DNA of 64,000 bases from JAAZZY01 sp964612505 (lineage in GTDB: Bacteria; Chlamydiota; Chlamydiia; Chlamydiales; JAAZZY01): the NCBI GenBank assembly GCA_964612505.1, contig CAZTEX010000001.1, forward strand, positions 310,001 through 374,000, in the 5' to 3' direction. Shown in pieces: positions 1-8,855 of this stretch (position 1 is its first letter; the number at the start of each line of letters is the position of its first letter). Position numbers and translations under genes: made by a program. The notes under the pieces are model-generated. The model saw only the letters and a list, made by a program, of their open reading frames with translations, searched no databases and was not told where the DNA came from.

Positions 1-248
1 TGAATTTGCTGAGCTCTAGAAGTCAAAAATAATAAAATCTCTGAAATCGAGCTAATCGGATATTTATTTTGATGTAAAAGCAAGTTGCGCACTTGTTCAC
101 CCAATAAAGTTCCCCCTGGCTCTCTAGTTTTAATGACATTAAAGCCCAAATTTTGAAAGCGTTCAAGTAAGCGGTCAATCAACGTCGACTTACCAGCCCC
201 CTCTCCTCCTTCAAAAGTAATCAATAAAGGATTATTTTTATGACTCAT
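1..248 (-). CDS. tmk: Thymidylate kinase, N-terminal part (cut by window edge)
   Basis: Phosphorylates dTMP to dTDP in the cytoplasm for DNA precursor supply. The first 82 or so residues are present; the rest lies beyond base 1. After MSHKNNPLLITFEGGEG the protein has the P-loop GGEGAGKST and then the DRx-type motif TREPGG, both typical of bacterial TMP kinases. The ATG at 248 overlaps the end of gyrA by 11 bases, so it is probably translationally coupled to gyrA. The order gyrB-gyrA-tmk is the one I know from Chlamydia. Identification is firm; the length is unknown because the gene is truncated by the window. Confidence 0.93.
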   Translation of the reverse strand, partial: MSHKNNPLLITFEGGEGAGKSTLIDRLLERFQNLGFNVIKTREPGGTLLGEQVRNLLLHQNKYPISSISEILLFLTSRAQQI

Positions 249-2733
249 CGGGTAGTGATTGCTCATGGGTTACTTCTACTGGGTTTGCTTCAATATGATG
301 GGCATTCTCAATCTTTTGAATACATGAAATGGTGTCACCTGTTTTACTTAAAGCTGCTAAACGCACACCTTGGGTCGCTCTTCCCATTACACGTAAATCG
401 GCCATTCCAAAGCGAATCGTTTGACCAAGTTTTGACATCATAATCACACTGTCATTGTCACCTGTAGACAGGGCGCCTACAACTTCTCCATTGCGATCAT
501 TGGTAATAATAGATCGAACACCAATACCGCCGCGATTTGTTTTACGGAACTCTTCCACAAAAGAACGTTTCCCATAACCATTTTCACAAACAATTAAAAT
601 TTCTTCGGTTCCTTTAACAACTTCTGAAGAAACAACTATTTGCTTGTCATTTTTGAGGCTAATACCGCGCACTCCACGTGCTGTTCTTCCCATGGGCCGC
701 ACTTGATCTTCATCAAAGCGAATAGCCATTCCACTATTAGTAAAAAGCATGACTTGCTCGCCCAGAGAAACTAAATGAGTTTTAATGAGTTCATCTCCTT
801 CATCGATAGTGAGGGCAAAAATACCTTTGCGTCTAGGATTAGAGAAAAGATCTAAAGGTGTTTTCTTGACAACCCCTTTGCGGGTAGTCATAAAAATACT
901 TTGTTGACTGTTAAAGTCACTGACTTTTAAAACAGTAGCTATTTTTTCACCGGCTTGCAAATCTTCTAAGAAATTAACTAAGGGTCTTCCCTTAGAACGT
1001 CTTCCTGTTTCAGGAATTTGCCATGTTTTGAGCCAATAACATCTTCCTAAAGTTGTAAAAACTAATAGGTAATCGTGTGTATTGGCAATATAGAGTTCTT
1101 TAAGAGCATCTTCTTCTTTTTTAATATCAAAACCAATGACTCCACTTCCACCTCTTCGCTGTTCTCTAAAAGTGTCGATAGGCATTCTTTTAATATAATC
1201 ATCTTGAGAAATCGTCACAACAACAGCTTCGTTGGTGATTAAGTCTTCAACATTAAAATCCCCTTCAGCAGCAATAATTTGAGTGCGGCGTCCCGACTTG
1301 TCAATTTGAGCAACTTCTTGAAGTTCTTCACTGATAATGCCTCGCACACGCTCTTCACTAGCTAAAATCGCTTTATAGTCTTGTATTTTTTCTAATAAGC
1401 TTTGGTATTCTTGATTAATTTTGTCTTGCTCAAGACCCGTTAATTGGTATAAGCGCAAGTCTAAAACAGCATTGGCTTGTCTTTCTGATAAATCATAATA
1501 TTGCATCAGAGTTGTTTTAGCTTCATCGCGATTGGATTTTGAACGAATAATTTTTACGACTTCATCCAAATGTTTTAAAGCTTTGAGGTATCCCTCTAAG
1601 ATGTGCGCTCTCGCTTCTGCTTTATTCAATTCAAAGCGGGTTCTTCTGCGAATAACATCAATACGGTGGTCAATCCATGCGCTAATCATATGCTTAATAT
1701 TCATAACTCGAGGAAGGCCCTTGTCCAAGGCAAGCATGTTACAGCCAAAAGTAACTTGTAAATCGGTAAATTTAAAAAGTTGGTTGATCGTTACATCAGG
1801 AACTTCTCCCCGTTTAAGCTCCATAACCACTCGAAGCCCAGATTTATCTGACTCATCGCGTAAATCACTGATTCCTGTAATTGTTTTTGTATTAATTAAT
1901 TCTGCGACTTGAGTAATCAATCTCGATTTATTGACGCCATAAGGTAACTCTGAAATAGCCAATATATAGCGTTCATTTTTTTCTTCTGTGTCAATCTTTG
2001 CTCGGATGATGACCTTTCCACGCCCCGAATGAAATGCTTCCTTAATACCGCGATAGCCACAAATAATTCCACCTGTTGGAAAATCTGGACCTGGCATCAC
2101 TTCAAGAATTTCATCGATCGATGTTTGAGGATTTCTTAAAACAAGTTCGGTCGCTGCACAAAGCTCTTGTAAATTATGCGGTGCAATATTGGTTGCCATC
2201 CCGACGGCAATTCCAGAAGAACCATTACATAAAAGATTTGGGAATTTAGCAGGAAATACTGTAGGCTCATGCTTTGTCTCATCATAGTTAGGATCCATTT
2301 TGACAGTATCTTTTTCAAGATCATCCATCAAGGCAATCGAACAGGCTGTTAAGCGAGCTTCTGTATAACGCATTTGAGCTGGTGGATCTCCATCAATGGA
2401 ACCAAAGTTCCCTTGGCCGTTGATCAACATGTAACGCATGACCCATTCTTGAGCTAAACGAGCCAGTGTCGGATAAATAACCGCTTCTCCGTGCGGGTGA
2501 AAGTCCCCTGAAGTATCCCCGCAAATTTTAGCACACTTACGATGCTTACTCCCTGGTGTTAAATTCAGTAGCTTCATAGCATACAAAATACGTCTTTGTG
2601 AGGGTTTTAAACCATCTCGAACATCGGGTAGCGCTCGGGAAATAATCACTGACATAGAGTAGCGTAAGTAGCTCTCTTTCATTTCATCTTCAACGTTACG
2701 AGGAAGAATATTTTCAAAACCTTTAAAGCTCAT
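238..2733 (-). CDS. gyrA: DNA gyrase subunit A
   Basis: Breakage-and-rejoining subunit of DNA gyrase, which forms an A2B2 enzyme with GyrB and introduces negative supercoils. About 831 residues from ATG 2733. The reading frame is open to TTG 2751, but a strong ribosome-binding site (GAGGAGG) sits 8 bases before the ATG. The catalytic Tyr is Y123 in MRYTEARL. The C-terminal half carries a GyrA box (QRRGGSG), which supports gyrase rather than topoisomerase IV. The quinolone-resistance region reads HPHGEAVIYP, so the positions equal to E. coli S83 and D87 are Ala84 and Pro88. It lies 18 bases after gyrB and overlaps tmk. Confident call. Confidence 0.97.
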   Translation of the reverse strand: MSFKGFENILPRNVEDEMKESYLRYSMSVIISRALPDVRDGLKPSQRRILYAMKLLNLTPGSKHRKCAKICGDTSGDFHPHGEAVIYPTLARLAQEWVMRYMLINGQGNFGSIDGDPPAQMRYTEARLTACSIALMDDLEKDTVKMDPNYDETKHEPTVFPAKFPNLLCNGSSGIAVGMATNIAPHNLQELCAATELVLRNPQTSIDEILEVMPGPDFPTGGIICGYRGIKEAFHSGRGKVIIRAKIDTEEKNERYILAISELPYGVNKSRLITQVAELINTKTITGISDLRDESDKSGLRVVMELKRGEVPDVTINQLFKFTDLQVTFGCNMLALDKGLPRVMNIKHMISAWIDHRIDVIRRRTRFELNKAEARAHILEGYLKALKHLDEVVKIIRSKSNRDEAKTTLMQYYDLSERQANAVLDLRLYQLTGLEQDKINQEYQSLLEKIQDYKAILASEERVRGIISEELQEVAQIDKSGRRTQIIAAEGDFNVEDLITNEAVVVTISQDDYIKRMPIDTFREQRRGGSGVIGFDIKKEEDALKELYIANTHDYLLVFTTLGRCYWLKTWQIPETGRRSKGRPLVNFLEDLQAGEKIATVLKVSDFNSQQSIFMTTRKGVVKKTPLDLFSNPRRKGIFALTIDEGDELIKTHLVSLGEQVMLFTNSGMAIRFDEDQVRPMGRTARGVRGISLKNDKQIVVSSEVVKGTEEILIVCENGYGKRSFVEEFRKTNRGGIGVRSIITNDRNGEVVGALSTGDNDSVIMMSKLGQTIRFGMADLRVMGRATQGVRLAALSKTGDTISCIQKIENAHHIEANPVEVTHEQSLPDES

Positions 2734-2751
2734 GGTGTGTATCCTCCTCAA

Positions 2752-5268
2752 TTAAATGTCTAAGTTTTTCACAGAAAGGGCATGGTGTTCAATAAATTCA
2801 CGTCGTGGAGCCACTTCTTCTCCCATCAACTTGCTAAACATATGATCAGCAGCAATTGCATCAGGAAGGGTGATTTGAATAAGCGTTCTCTTTTCTGGGT
2901 CCATGGTTGTTTCCCAAAGTTGATCGGCGTTCATTTCCCCCAAACCTTTATAGCGTTGGATGACAATCCCTTTGCGCCCATTTGTACGAATAAAGTCAAC
3001 AATCTCTTTAAGTGTAAAGACTTCAATCGGTGTAGGATGACCTTCACAAACAAGCTCACAATTGAGCTCATTTGGAGTAATATACTGCGATAACTCAAAA
3101 TTAAATTTCTTCAACTTTTCATTAATATCGTCTAAAAGTGATTGCTCATAGATTTCCATAAATGAAAGTTTTTTTGGTTTAAAAACTCTCATAACTTCGG
3201 TTATTTCGCTTTCTGGAATCGAAGCTAATGTTTTTTCATGAATTATTTTTTGCTCTTGCTGATTGGATTGAGAAAGGGCTTCAAATTCTGCATAAGAGTA
3301 AACAAACTTAGACTCGTAAGAGAGTTTAACTTGATATTTAGGTAAACAACCCTCTTCATTTTTTGCAGCTAAAAATTCTTTAAAGGGGATCCCCTTTTTC
3401 TCAACTGTATTAATAAAGATTTCAACTTCCAAAATAATGGCGAGCAAATCTTTCATCTCTTGAGCATCTAAACTGCGGTTTTGGCCTTTTAAGCGGATAA
3501 ACAGATCGCTCATTCCAAGCTCTAATAAATAAGCATCCATCTCTTTTTCTGAATGAATGTAGCGGCTAATTTTTTTTCTTGAGACTTTGTAAAGCGGTGG
3601 TTGAGCCACATAAATAAAATTACTTTCTATTAAAGCTGGCATATTTCTAAAAAAGAACGTCAACAACAATGTTCGGATATGAGATCCATCAACATCGGCA
3701 TCCGTCATAATAATAACTCGATGATAACGTAATTTATCTATATTAAAGTTATTGGAACCAATACCACATCCAAGGGCAGAAATAATGATTCCCACTTGCT
3801 CGTTTTGTAATACTTTTTCAAGCCTCGCTTTTTCAACGTTTAGAATTTTTCCGCGTACTGGAAGGATTGCTTGATTTCTACGGTCTCTGGCCCCTTTTGC
3901 AGAACCGCCCGCAGAGTCCCCTTCAACAATAAAGATCTCGCACTTCTTGGGATCTCTTTCTTGACAGTCGACGAGCTTTCCAGGGAGCCTGGCTGTATCT
4001 AAGGCTGATTTTCTAATCGTTAATTCACGCGCCTTTTTAGCAGCCTCTCTAGCTTGAGCTGCAAGAACGGCTTTTTCAACAATGATTTTTGCAATGTTGG
4101 GATTTTCGTTTAAATAGGTTGTCAGCTCTTCACCTGTGATTTGCTGGGCCACCGTTCCCACCTCATTATTACCAAGGCGTTGTTTAGTTTGCCCCTCAAA
4201 TTGAGGATTCATAACTTTTGTGGAAATCACCGCTGTTAAACCTTCACGCATATCTTCACCTGATAATGCGATCTTTTCAGACTTAACTAAGTTGTTGCTC
4301 TTAATATATTGGTTGAGAACGCGGGTTAATGCTGTAGAAAATCCTGTAAGATGTGTTCCCCCTTGCGCAGTAGGGATATTGTTAACATAGGAATAAATTA
4401 TCTCATTAAACGTCTTATTCCATTGCAAAGCCACCTCAAACTCAACGGGTCCATCATGCCCCTCTTTGGTCCCTTTAAAGTAAATAGGGTTTTCAAAAAG
4501 TGGTTCTTTTCCTTCATTGAGGTAACTTACAAAAGAGGATAACCCCCCTTCATAATAGAAGATTTGTTCTTCTCTTGCGATATCTCGCTCATCTTTTAAA
4601 CTAATGGTGATGCCACAATTTAAAAAGGCAAGCTCTCTTAAGCGTTTTGCTAAAATATCAAAGTCATATTCGGTAACTGTGAAAATCTCATCATCGGGTA
4701 GAAATGTCACCTTAGTCCCGCGTTTTGTAGTGGGACCTGTTTTTTCTAAAGGCTTTATGACAGCGCCTTTTGAAAACTCAAGAACATAAGTCTGCTTATT
4801 TAGAAAAATTTCAGCACGAAGGTGCTTAGAGAGGGCATTGACGCAAGAAACTCCCACACCATGAAGCCCTCCTGAAACTTTATAAGCCCCTTTATCAAAC
4901 TTTCCTCCCGCATGCAAGATCGTCATGACAACTTCTAAGGCAGAGACAAAGCGCCCTCGTTTTGCCGACTCTTGCTCATGCTTGCCCACAGGAATACCGC
5001 GACCATTATCTTCAACAGAAACAGCATTGTTTTTATGGATAATGACATGAATGCGATCACAATATCCTGCCAAAGCTTCGTCAATACTATTATCAACAAC
5101 TTCATACACTAAGTGATGAAGACCATTTTTATGGGTATCACCAATATACATGCCGGGTCTTTCGCGAACAGCTTGGAGCCCTTCTAATACAGTGATGGAG
5201 CTCGCTCCATATTTATTATCTTCTGCGGCCGAATCTTCGCCCATTATTTCAGGATCTTGTGTACTCAA
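2752..5268 (-). CDS. gyrB: DNA gyrase subunit B
   Basis: ATPase subunit of DNA gyrase. The GHKL ATP-binding domain is at the N terminus (EVVDNSIDEALAG, then GRGIPVG and GGLHGVGVSCVNALS). The TOPRIM domain carries EGDSAGGSAKGARDR and DADVDGSHIRTLLL, and the C-terminal GyrA-binding part has RYKGLGEMNADQLWETTM. The start is taken as TTG 5268 because AAGGAG lies 8 bases upstream; an internal ATG at 5244 would remove only eight residues. The length of 838 fits the family. It is flanked by the dciA-like gene (25 bases upstream) and gyrA (18 bases downstream), which suggests a single replication operon. Confidence 0.97.
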   Translation of the reverse strand: MSTQDPEIMGEDSAAEDNKYGASSITVLEGLQAVRERPGMYIGDTHKNGLHHLVYEVVDNSIDEALAGYCDRIHVIIHKNNAVSVEDNGRGIPVGKHEQESAKRGRFVSALEVVMTILHAGGKFDKGAYKVSGGLHGVGVSCVNALSKHLRAEIFLNKQTYVLEFSKGAVIKPLEKTGPTTKRGTKVTFLPDDEIFTVTEYDFDILAKRLRELAFLNCGITISLKDERDIAREEQIFYYEGGLSSFVSYLNEGKEPLFENPIYFKGTKEGHDGPVEFEVALQWNKTFNEIIYSYVNNIPTAQGGTHLTGFSTALTRVLNQYIKSNNLVKSEKIALSGEDMREGLTAVISTKVMNPQFEGQTKQRLGNNEVGTVAQQITGEELTTYLNENPNIAKIIVEKAVLAAQAREAAKKARELTIRKSALDTARLPGKLVDCQERDPKKCEIFIVEGDSAGGSAKGARDRRNQAILPVRGKILNVEKARLEKVLQNEQVGIIISALGCGIGSNNFNIDKLRYHRVIIMTDADVDGSHIRTLLLTFFFRNMPALIESNFIYVAQPPLYKVSRKKISRYIHSEKEMDAYLLELGMSDLFIRLKGQNRSLDAQEMKDLLAIILEVEIFINTVEKKGIPFKEFLAAKNEEGCLPKYQVKLSYESKFVYSYAEFEALSQSNQQEQKIIHEKTLASIPESEITEVMRVFKPKKLSFMEIYEQSLLDDINEKLKKFNFELSQYITPNELNCELVCEGHPTPIEVFTLKEIVDFIRTNGRKGIVIQRYKGLGEMNADQLWETTMDPEKRTLIQITLPDAIAADHMFSKLMGEEVAPRREFIEHHALSVKNLDI

Positions 5269-5293
5269 AGTAAGCTTCTCCTTCGATTGAAAA

Positions 5294-5629
5294 TTAACCT
5301 AACTGAAAACGAATTTCTTTGATATCAGTTTTAGGGAATTTTGCCTTCAATTTTTTTAATAAAATATTCTTCTCACGATGTGTCAAGATACTCAATAAAG
5401 TAGAGTTAAAAACCTTAACATAGAGCGTGCCTTCTTTGAAGGATTCTGCTTTTGTCATTGGAGCCAGTTGCTCTCCGATAATCTCTGGCCAAGCCAGAGG
5501 AATAAGGTCATAACGTTTATGACAATTTTCATTCACTTCCTTTAAAAAATCAGGAAGCAATGACTGTAATGACTTCGTAGTTATTTTTGTCGATTGAGCT
5601 GCGGATTGATATTTAGGGTATAATCTCAT
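5294..5629 (-). CDS. DciA-like (DUF721) protein
   Basis: A 111-residue protein of the DUF721/DciA family. DciA proteins help load the replicative helicase DnaB in bacteria that lack DnaC or DnaI. Visible family features are a central W-x-x-I-I-G-x-x-L-A (WPEIIGEQLA), then a hydrophobic SFKEGTLYVKV strand and a Lys/Leu-rich helix with LLKKLK near the C terminus. The ATG at 5629 has an AGGAAAAAG-type ribosome site. It is the first gene of the gyrB-gyrA-tmk run, as in C. trachomatis, where I recall a DUF721 protein next to gyrB. The domain is clear; the helicase-loading role is inferred from the family. Confidence 0.8.
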   Translation of the reverse strand: MRLYPKYQSAAQSTKITTKSLQSLLPDFLKEVNENCHKRYDLIPLAWPEIIGEQLAPMTKAESFKEGTLYVKVFNSTLLSILTHREKNILLKKLKAKFPKTDIKEIRFQLG

Positions 5630-5740
5630 AAAAAATATCTTTTTCCTGCAAAACAGGAAGAGCTATTATCGATTTATATTTAGAAAATTATACCCTAATA
5701 AGGTTATAGAAACAACTTCTTTTGCTAAAAAAACAAACTC

Positions 5741-5887
5741 TTATTCTTCTTTTTTTTCGCGTCTTTTTTCACAGATTTTTTCCACAGAACGGCGCCATCC
5801 TTCAGCTGTTTGAGTGCGCTTAGTTTTGCGAATAAGTCGATTTTTGTTTTTCGACTGATCGTTAGTATCTATATGAGTTTCTTTCAT
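5741..5887 (-). CDS. Small basic protein, 48 residues
   Basis: A short reading frame starting MKETHIDTNDQSKNKNRL and ending in a charged tail (EKRREKKEE). It is rich in Lys, Arg and Glu and contains one Trp and one Cys. The start is convincing: AAGGAGG sits 7 bases before the ATG. It lies in the gap between pepA and dciA, where nothing else is coded. I recognise no family; its charge would suit a nucleic-acid or ribosome-associated protein, but that is a guess. The main support is the ribosome site plus clean start and stop codons. Confidence 0.6.
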   Translation of the reverse strand: MKETHIDTNDQSKNKNRLIRKTKRTQTAEGWRRSVEKICEKRREKKEE

Positions 5888-6058
5888 TAATTTGCCTCCT
5901 TGATAGCTTTTAGCTTTTCAATTAAAATTAATTTTTAACAGAAAAAATACTAATTACATAATATCAACTCTTTTTTTCAAGAAAAAAATTAAATTAAAAG
6001 ACTTTTATCAATAAATAAAAAATTTAAGATATTAATTATCCTAAAAAGATAATTAAAT

Positions 6059-7558
6059 TTAAGATTCGAGCAAATCTTCTAGAAAGGCAATCACAAGACG
6101 AACGCCGACACCTGTCGCTTTTGTTTTATGATAGTCTCTGGGCTTACCTAAGTAAGCTGTTCCAGCAATATCCAGATGGGCCCAAGGAGTTGACTGTACA
6201 AATTCTTTTAAAAAAAGCCCAGCTACGATGGCGCTAGGATAATCAGGAGTAGGGGAAGTATTTCTTAAATCAGCGATATTCGATCGAATAGCTTCTTTGT
6301 AATCTTCATGAAGGGGCAATTCCCAAGTACTTTCTCCACTTCGCTTGGAGGCTAATTTAAATTGGGTAACTAATTTTTCATCATTTGACATGAGTCCAGT
6401 AAAACGATCCCCTAATGCGGCGACAACGCCCCCTGTGAGAGTAGCTAAATCAATCATTTGACCCGGATTAAATTTATTTTCAGCATAAGCTAAAGCATCT
6501 GCTAAAATAAGCCTACCTTCTGCATCTGTACTGATGATTTCAACTGTTTTGCCTAAATAGCTTTGATAGACATCCCCAGGCTTATAACTTTCAGCACTAA
6601 TTGAATTTTCACAAGCAGGAATGACTCCCACAATGTTTAAGGGCAAATCAAGTTTAGCAGCAGCATACAGAACACCTAAAACTGTAGCCGCTCCACTCAT
6701 ATCACATTTCATGTGGATAATATTACCCGACCTAGGCTTAAGTTGAAGACCACCCGTATCGTAAGAAATCCCCTTACCAACCACTACCACAGGTTTATCT
6801 TTTTTGTGAGTCCCTTGGTAGTTGAGAATAATTAAAGCTGGATCAATGTGAGCGCCGCGGTTGACTGCAAGGATTAAATTTAATTTTTCCTTTTCGAGCC
6901 GTTCTTTATTTAAAATAGTAGTTGTAATCTTCTTAAACTGTTTAGACAGTTTTTCAGCTTCTAACCCAAGCGCTGAAGCATTAATTTGATCTGCATTATC
7001 ATTGATAAGATCGCGAGCCAGACAAACTCCTTCCGACAAGATTTTCCACTTATCTAAAAGTTTACTTTTCTCATCTCGCAAACCTAAAAAGTTGCATTGA
7101 GAAAGTAAGGCTGTCTTTTTAAAGGACGCACCTTTTAAATGCTCGAAGACATAATTGGACAAGAAAAGCCCTTCTGCGATTCCCTGTACAATGGAAGATT
7201 CCTCAAGTTTTGCTAACTCAGGCATCATTACATTTATTGTTTCCACTCGATGTTCATGGCAAAACTGGACAAACTTTGCATAAGCTCTTCGCAACCCTTC
7301 TGTCGTAATTTGAGCAAGATCACCAAGCCCTAGCATCACAATGCGTTTTTCTTTACAGGCTCCTTTAGGATAAGTAAGAAAAACCTCTCCAACTTTAGCC
7401 TGGAAGTCACCCAAAGCCACAGGTTCTTCTGTCCACTTTTCAAAAGTCTTAACAGAAAAAGCCGGGCTTACACCTGTTTTTCCTTTATAATAAAAGGGCA
7501 AAACAAGGGCGTCAGCCTGGGTCCTTTGAGTGTGTTTAAAAACGCATTTTGTTTTCAT
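6059..7558 (-). CDS. pepA: Leucyl aminopeptidase (M17, PepA)
   Basis: Cytosolic dizinc/manganese aminopeptidase that removes N-terminal residues from peptides, acting as a hexamer. The catalytic C-terminal domain shows the M17 signatures GKGISYDTGGLQLKP, MKCDMSGAA and the family hallmark STDAEGRLILADAL (consensus NTDAEGRL, with the first residue Ser here). At 499 residues it is normal for the family. Its ATG lies two bases after the ssb stop codon, so the pair is probably co-transcribed. The same ssb-pepA adjacency occurs in Chlamydia. No unusual feature apart from the Asn-to-Ser change in the hallmark. Confidence 0.95.
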   Translation of the reverse strand: MKTKCVFKHTQRTQADALVLPFYYKGKTGVSPAFSVKTFEKWTEEPVALGDFQAKVGEVFLTYPKGACKEKRIVMLGLGDLAQITTEGLRRAYAKFVQFCHEHRVETINVMMPELAKLEESSIVQGIAEGLFLSNYVFEHLKGASFKKTALLSQCNFLGLRDEKSKLLDKWKILSEGVCLARDLINDNADQINASALGLEAEKLSKQFKKITTTILNKERLEKEKLNLILAVNRGAHIDPALIILNYQGTHKKDKPVVVVGKGISYDTGGLQLKPRSGNIIHMKCDMSGAATVLGVLYAAAKLDLPLNIVGVIPACENSISAESYKPGDVYQSYLGKTVEIISTDAEGRLILADALAYAENKFNPGQMIDLATLTGGVVAALGDRFTGLMSNDEKLVTQFKLASKRSGESTWELPLHEDYKEAIRSNIADLRNTSPTPDYPSAIVAGLFLKEFVQSTPWAHLDIAGTAYLGKPRDYHKTKATGVGVRLVIAFLEDLLES

Positions 7559-7560
7559 AA

Positions 7561-7980
7561 TTAAAAAGGGATTTCATCTTCTGAAAAATCAATATCTACA
7601 GGTGCTGATGGTTGCTTTCCCTGTGATGACTGCTGAGCAGCGCCAGGAGTCGCTTCAGGCTTATCTGAGCGTCCAAACGGGCTAAAACGCAGATCAGAGG
7701 CAACAAGCTCTAAAGAAATTTGAGCTTGCCCTTCTTTGTTAGTATAAATTTCAGGTTTATTCATCTCGCCCATAACCATGACAGAACTGCCTTTTTTGAG
7801 GTAAGTCATCATTTTTTCAAAGCGGTCTCCCCAAATTGTCACTTTCCACCAAATGGTAATATCTTGTCCCCCTTTACGAGAGCGAGTAGCTACTCTGAGA
7901 GTCGTTACTTTTTGGCCACCCGGGGTCGTGCGTTCTTCAGGATCAGCTCCAAGATGTCCTGCGATTTGTGTAAAGTTCAT
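7561..7980 (-). CDS. ssb: Single-stranded DNA-binding protein
   Basis: Binds single-stranded DNA during replication and repair. It is 139 residues long, with an OB fold starting MNFTQIAGHLGADPEERTT, a low-complexity Gln/Gly/Pro linker around residues 103-128, and the conserved acidic tip DIDFSEDEIPF that recruits partner proteins. AGGAGG upstream of the ATG supports the start. It lies between the secretion-chaperone gene, with a terminator in between, and pepA two bases downstream. Confidence 0.95.
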   Translation of the reverse strand: MNFTQIAGHLGADPEERTTPGGQKVTTLRVATRSRKGGQDITIWWKVTIWGDRFEKMMTYLKKGSSVMVMGEMNKPEIYTNKEGQAQISLELVASDLRFSPFGRSDKPEATPGAAQQSSQGKQPSAPVDIDFSEDEIPF

Positions 7981-8061
7981 TTGAACCTCCTACAGTTGTG
8001 AGCTATTTTTAATTCTGATTAGAACTGGATAATATGCGTAATAAAAGAAGAAAAAATCAAG

Positions 8062-8098
8062 ACAAAAGAAATAAGAAAGCCACAGTTTTCACTGTGGC
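8062..8098 (-). terminator. Rho-independent terminator after the chaperone gene
   Basis: Read on the minus strand, an 8-bp perfect stem (GCCACAGT/ACTGTGGC, arms 8079-8086 and 8091-8098) with a 4-base loop is followed by a T-rich stretch. It lies 14 bases after the stop of the chaperone gene and before ssb, so the two are probably separate transcription units. Confidence 0.8.
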
Positions 8099-8111
8099 CT
8101 CTTGCCTATAA

Positions 8112-8666
8112 TTAAATTTTGATAAAGCCTCCGCCTGGAGCTCCTCCGCCACCAGAAGATGGTGGATTACGAGGCCCCCCTGCTTGGGGATGTCCTCCTG
8201 GACCGCCAATTCCACCCGGTGTGGTTGGTCTTGGAATTTCGACTTCTTTGCCTTCCATGATTGCTTTAACAAGCTTTCTCCACTTTTCAACAGTTTCGAC
8301 ATAAAGAGGAGCAAAAGCTCTTAAAGATTGGGCTGCAGCGCGTTCCATATCTAAAACACAGTGCATCAAAATAAGTTCTTCTTTAACTGCGACCCCAACG
8401 CCCCCGCCAGCCATTTGGCCTCCAAGCATGGATCCTTCAAGTAGTTTTTCGTATAAACGAAGACGTATTTTAATATCCTTAGGTAAACCATCCAAAAGAG
8501 GAGAATATATATATAATCTTTTTGAATTGGGCTCATACGTCATATGCATAGAAAATTCATCATCAATTCCTAGGATACACGTGTTATTTTCATCAAAGTC
8601 TAACCCTTCAAGCCCTAATTCTTTTCCGAATTCTTTCAGGTTCTCTTTTGCATTCTCAAGCGACAT
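8112..8666 (-). CDS. Type III secretion chaperone, CesT/Slc1-like, with Gly/Pro-rich tail
   Basis: A 184-residue protein. Residues 1-150 resemble the Tir chaperone (CesT) family: a short acidic protein opening with amphipathic helix SLENAKENLKEFGKELGL, a strand region with CILGIDDEFSMHMTYEPNSKRLYIYSPL, and a C-terminal helix. Such chaperones bind effector N termini in the cytoplasm before secretion. It precedes ssb and pepA just as CT043 (Slc1) does in C. trachomatis, which is the best support for the call. The last 40 or so residues are an unusual Gly/Pro-rich tail ending GGGFIKI that ordinary CesT chaperones lack. A second long minus-strand frame over the tail is a shadow. Confidence 0.75.
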   Translation of the reverse strand: MSLENAKENLKEFGKELGLEGLDFDENNTCILGIDDEFSMHMTYEPNSKRLYIYSPLLDGLPKDIKIRLRLYEKLLEGSMLGGQMAGGGVGVAVKEELILMHCVLDMERAAAQSLRAFAPLYVETVEKWRKLVKAIMEGKEVEIPRPTTPGGIGGPGGHPQAGGPRNPPSSGGGGAPGGGFIKI

Positions 8667-8793
8667 TTATTTTCCTCCAAAGATCTATTTTAGTTGGTCA
8701 TTAGACCATATTCATTGAAATTTTTGCAATTTATTTTTGACTTTTCCACTTGCTTTTTCCTCGAACGGAAGGGGCTATTTAGGCCCTCAACTA

Positions 8794-8822
8794 CTGACAA
8801 ACAATTTATTGAATGATAAAAT
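8794..8822 (+). promoter_or_regulatory. Predicted promoter of the RING-like gene
   Basis: The -35 CTGACA (8794-8799) and -10 TAAAAT (8817-8822) are separated by exactly 17 bases. Each differs from the sigma-70-type consensus at one position. The start codon is 34 bases after the -10 box. Confidence 0.6.
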
Positions 8823-8855
8823 ACTTATGAAGAACTTAGCATTAAAGGCTCCAAA

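Noticed and set aside
8119..8314. Open frames on both strands over the chaperone's Gly/Pro-rich tail.
   Set aside because: They arise from the GC-rich repeated tail codons and match no family; the chaperone frame has the ribosome site and synteny.
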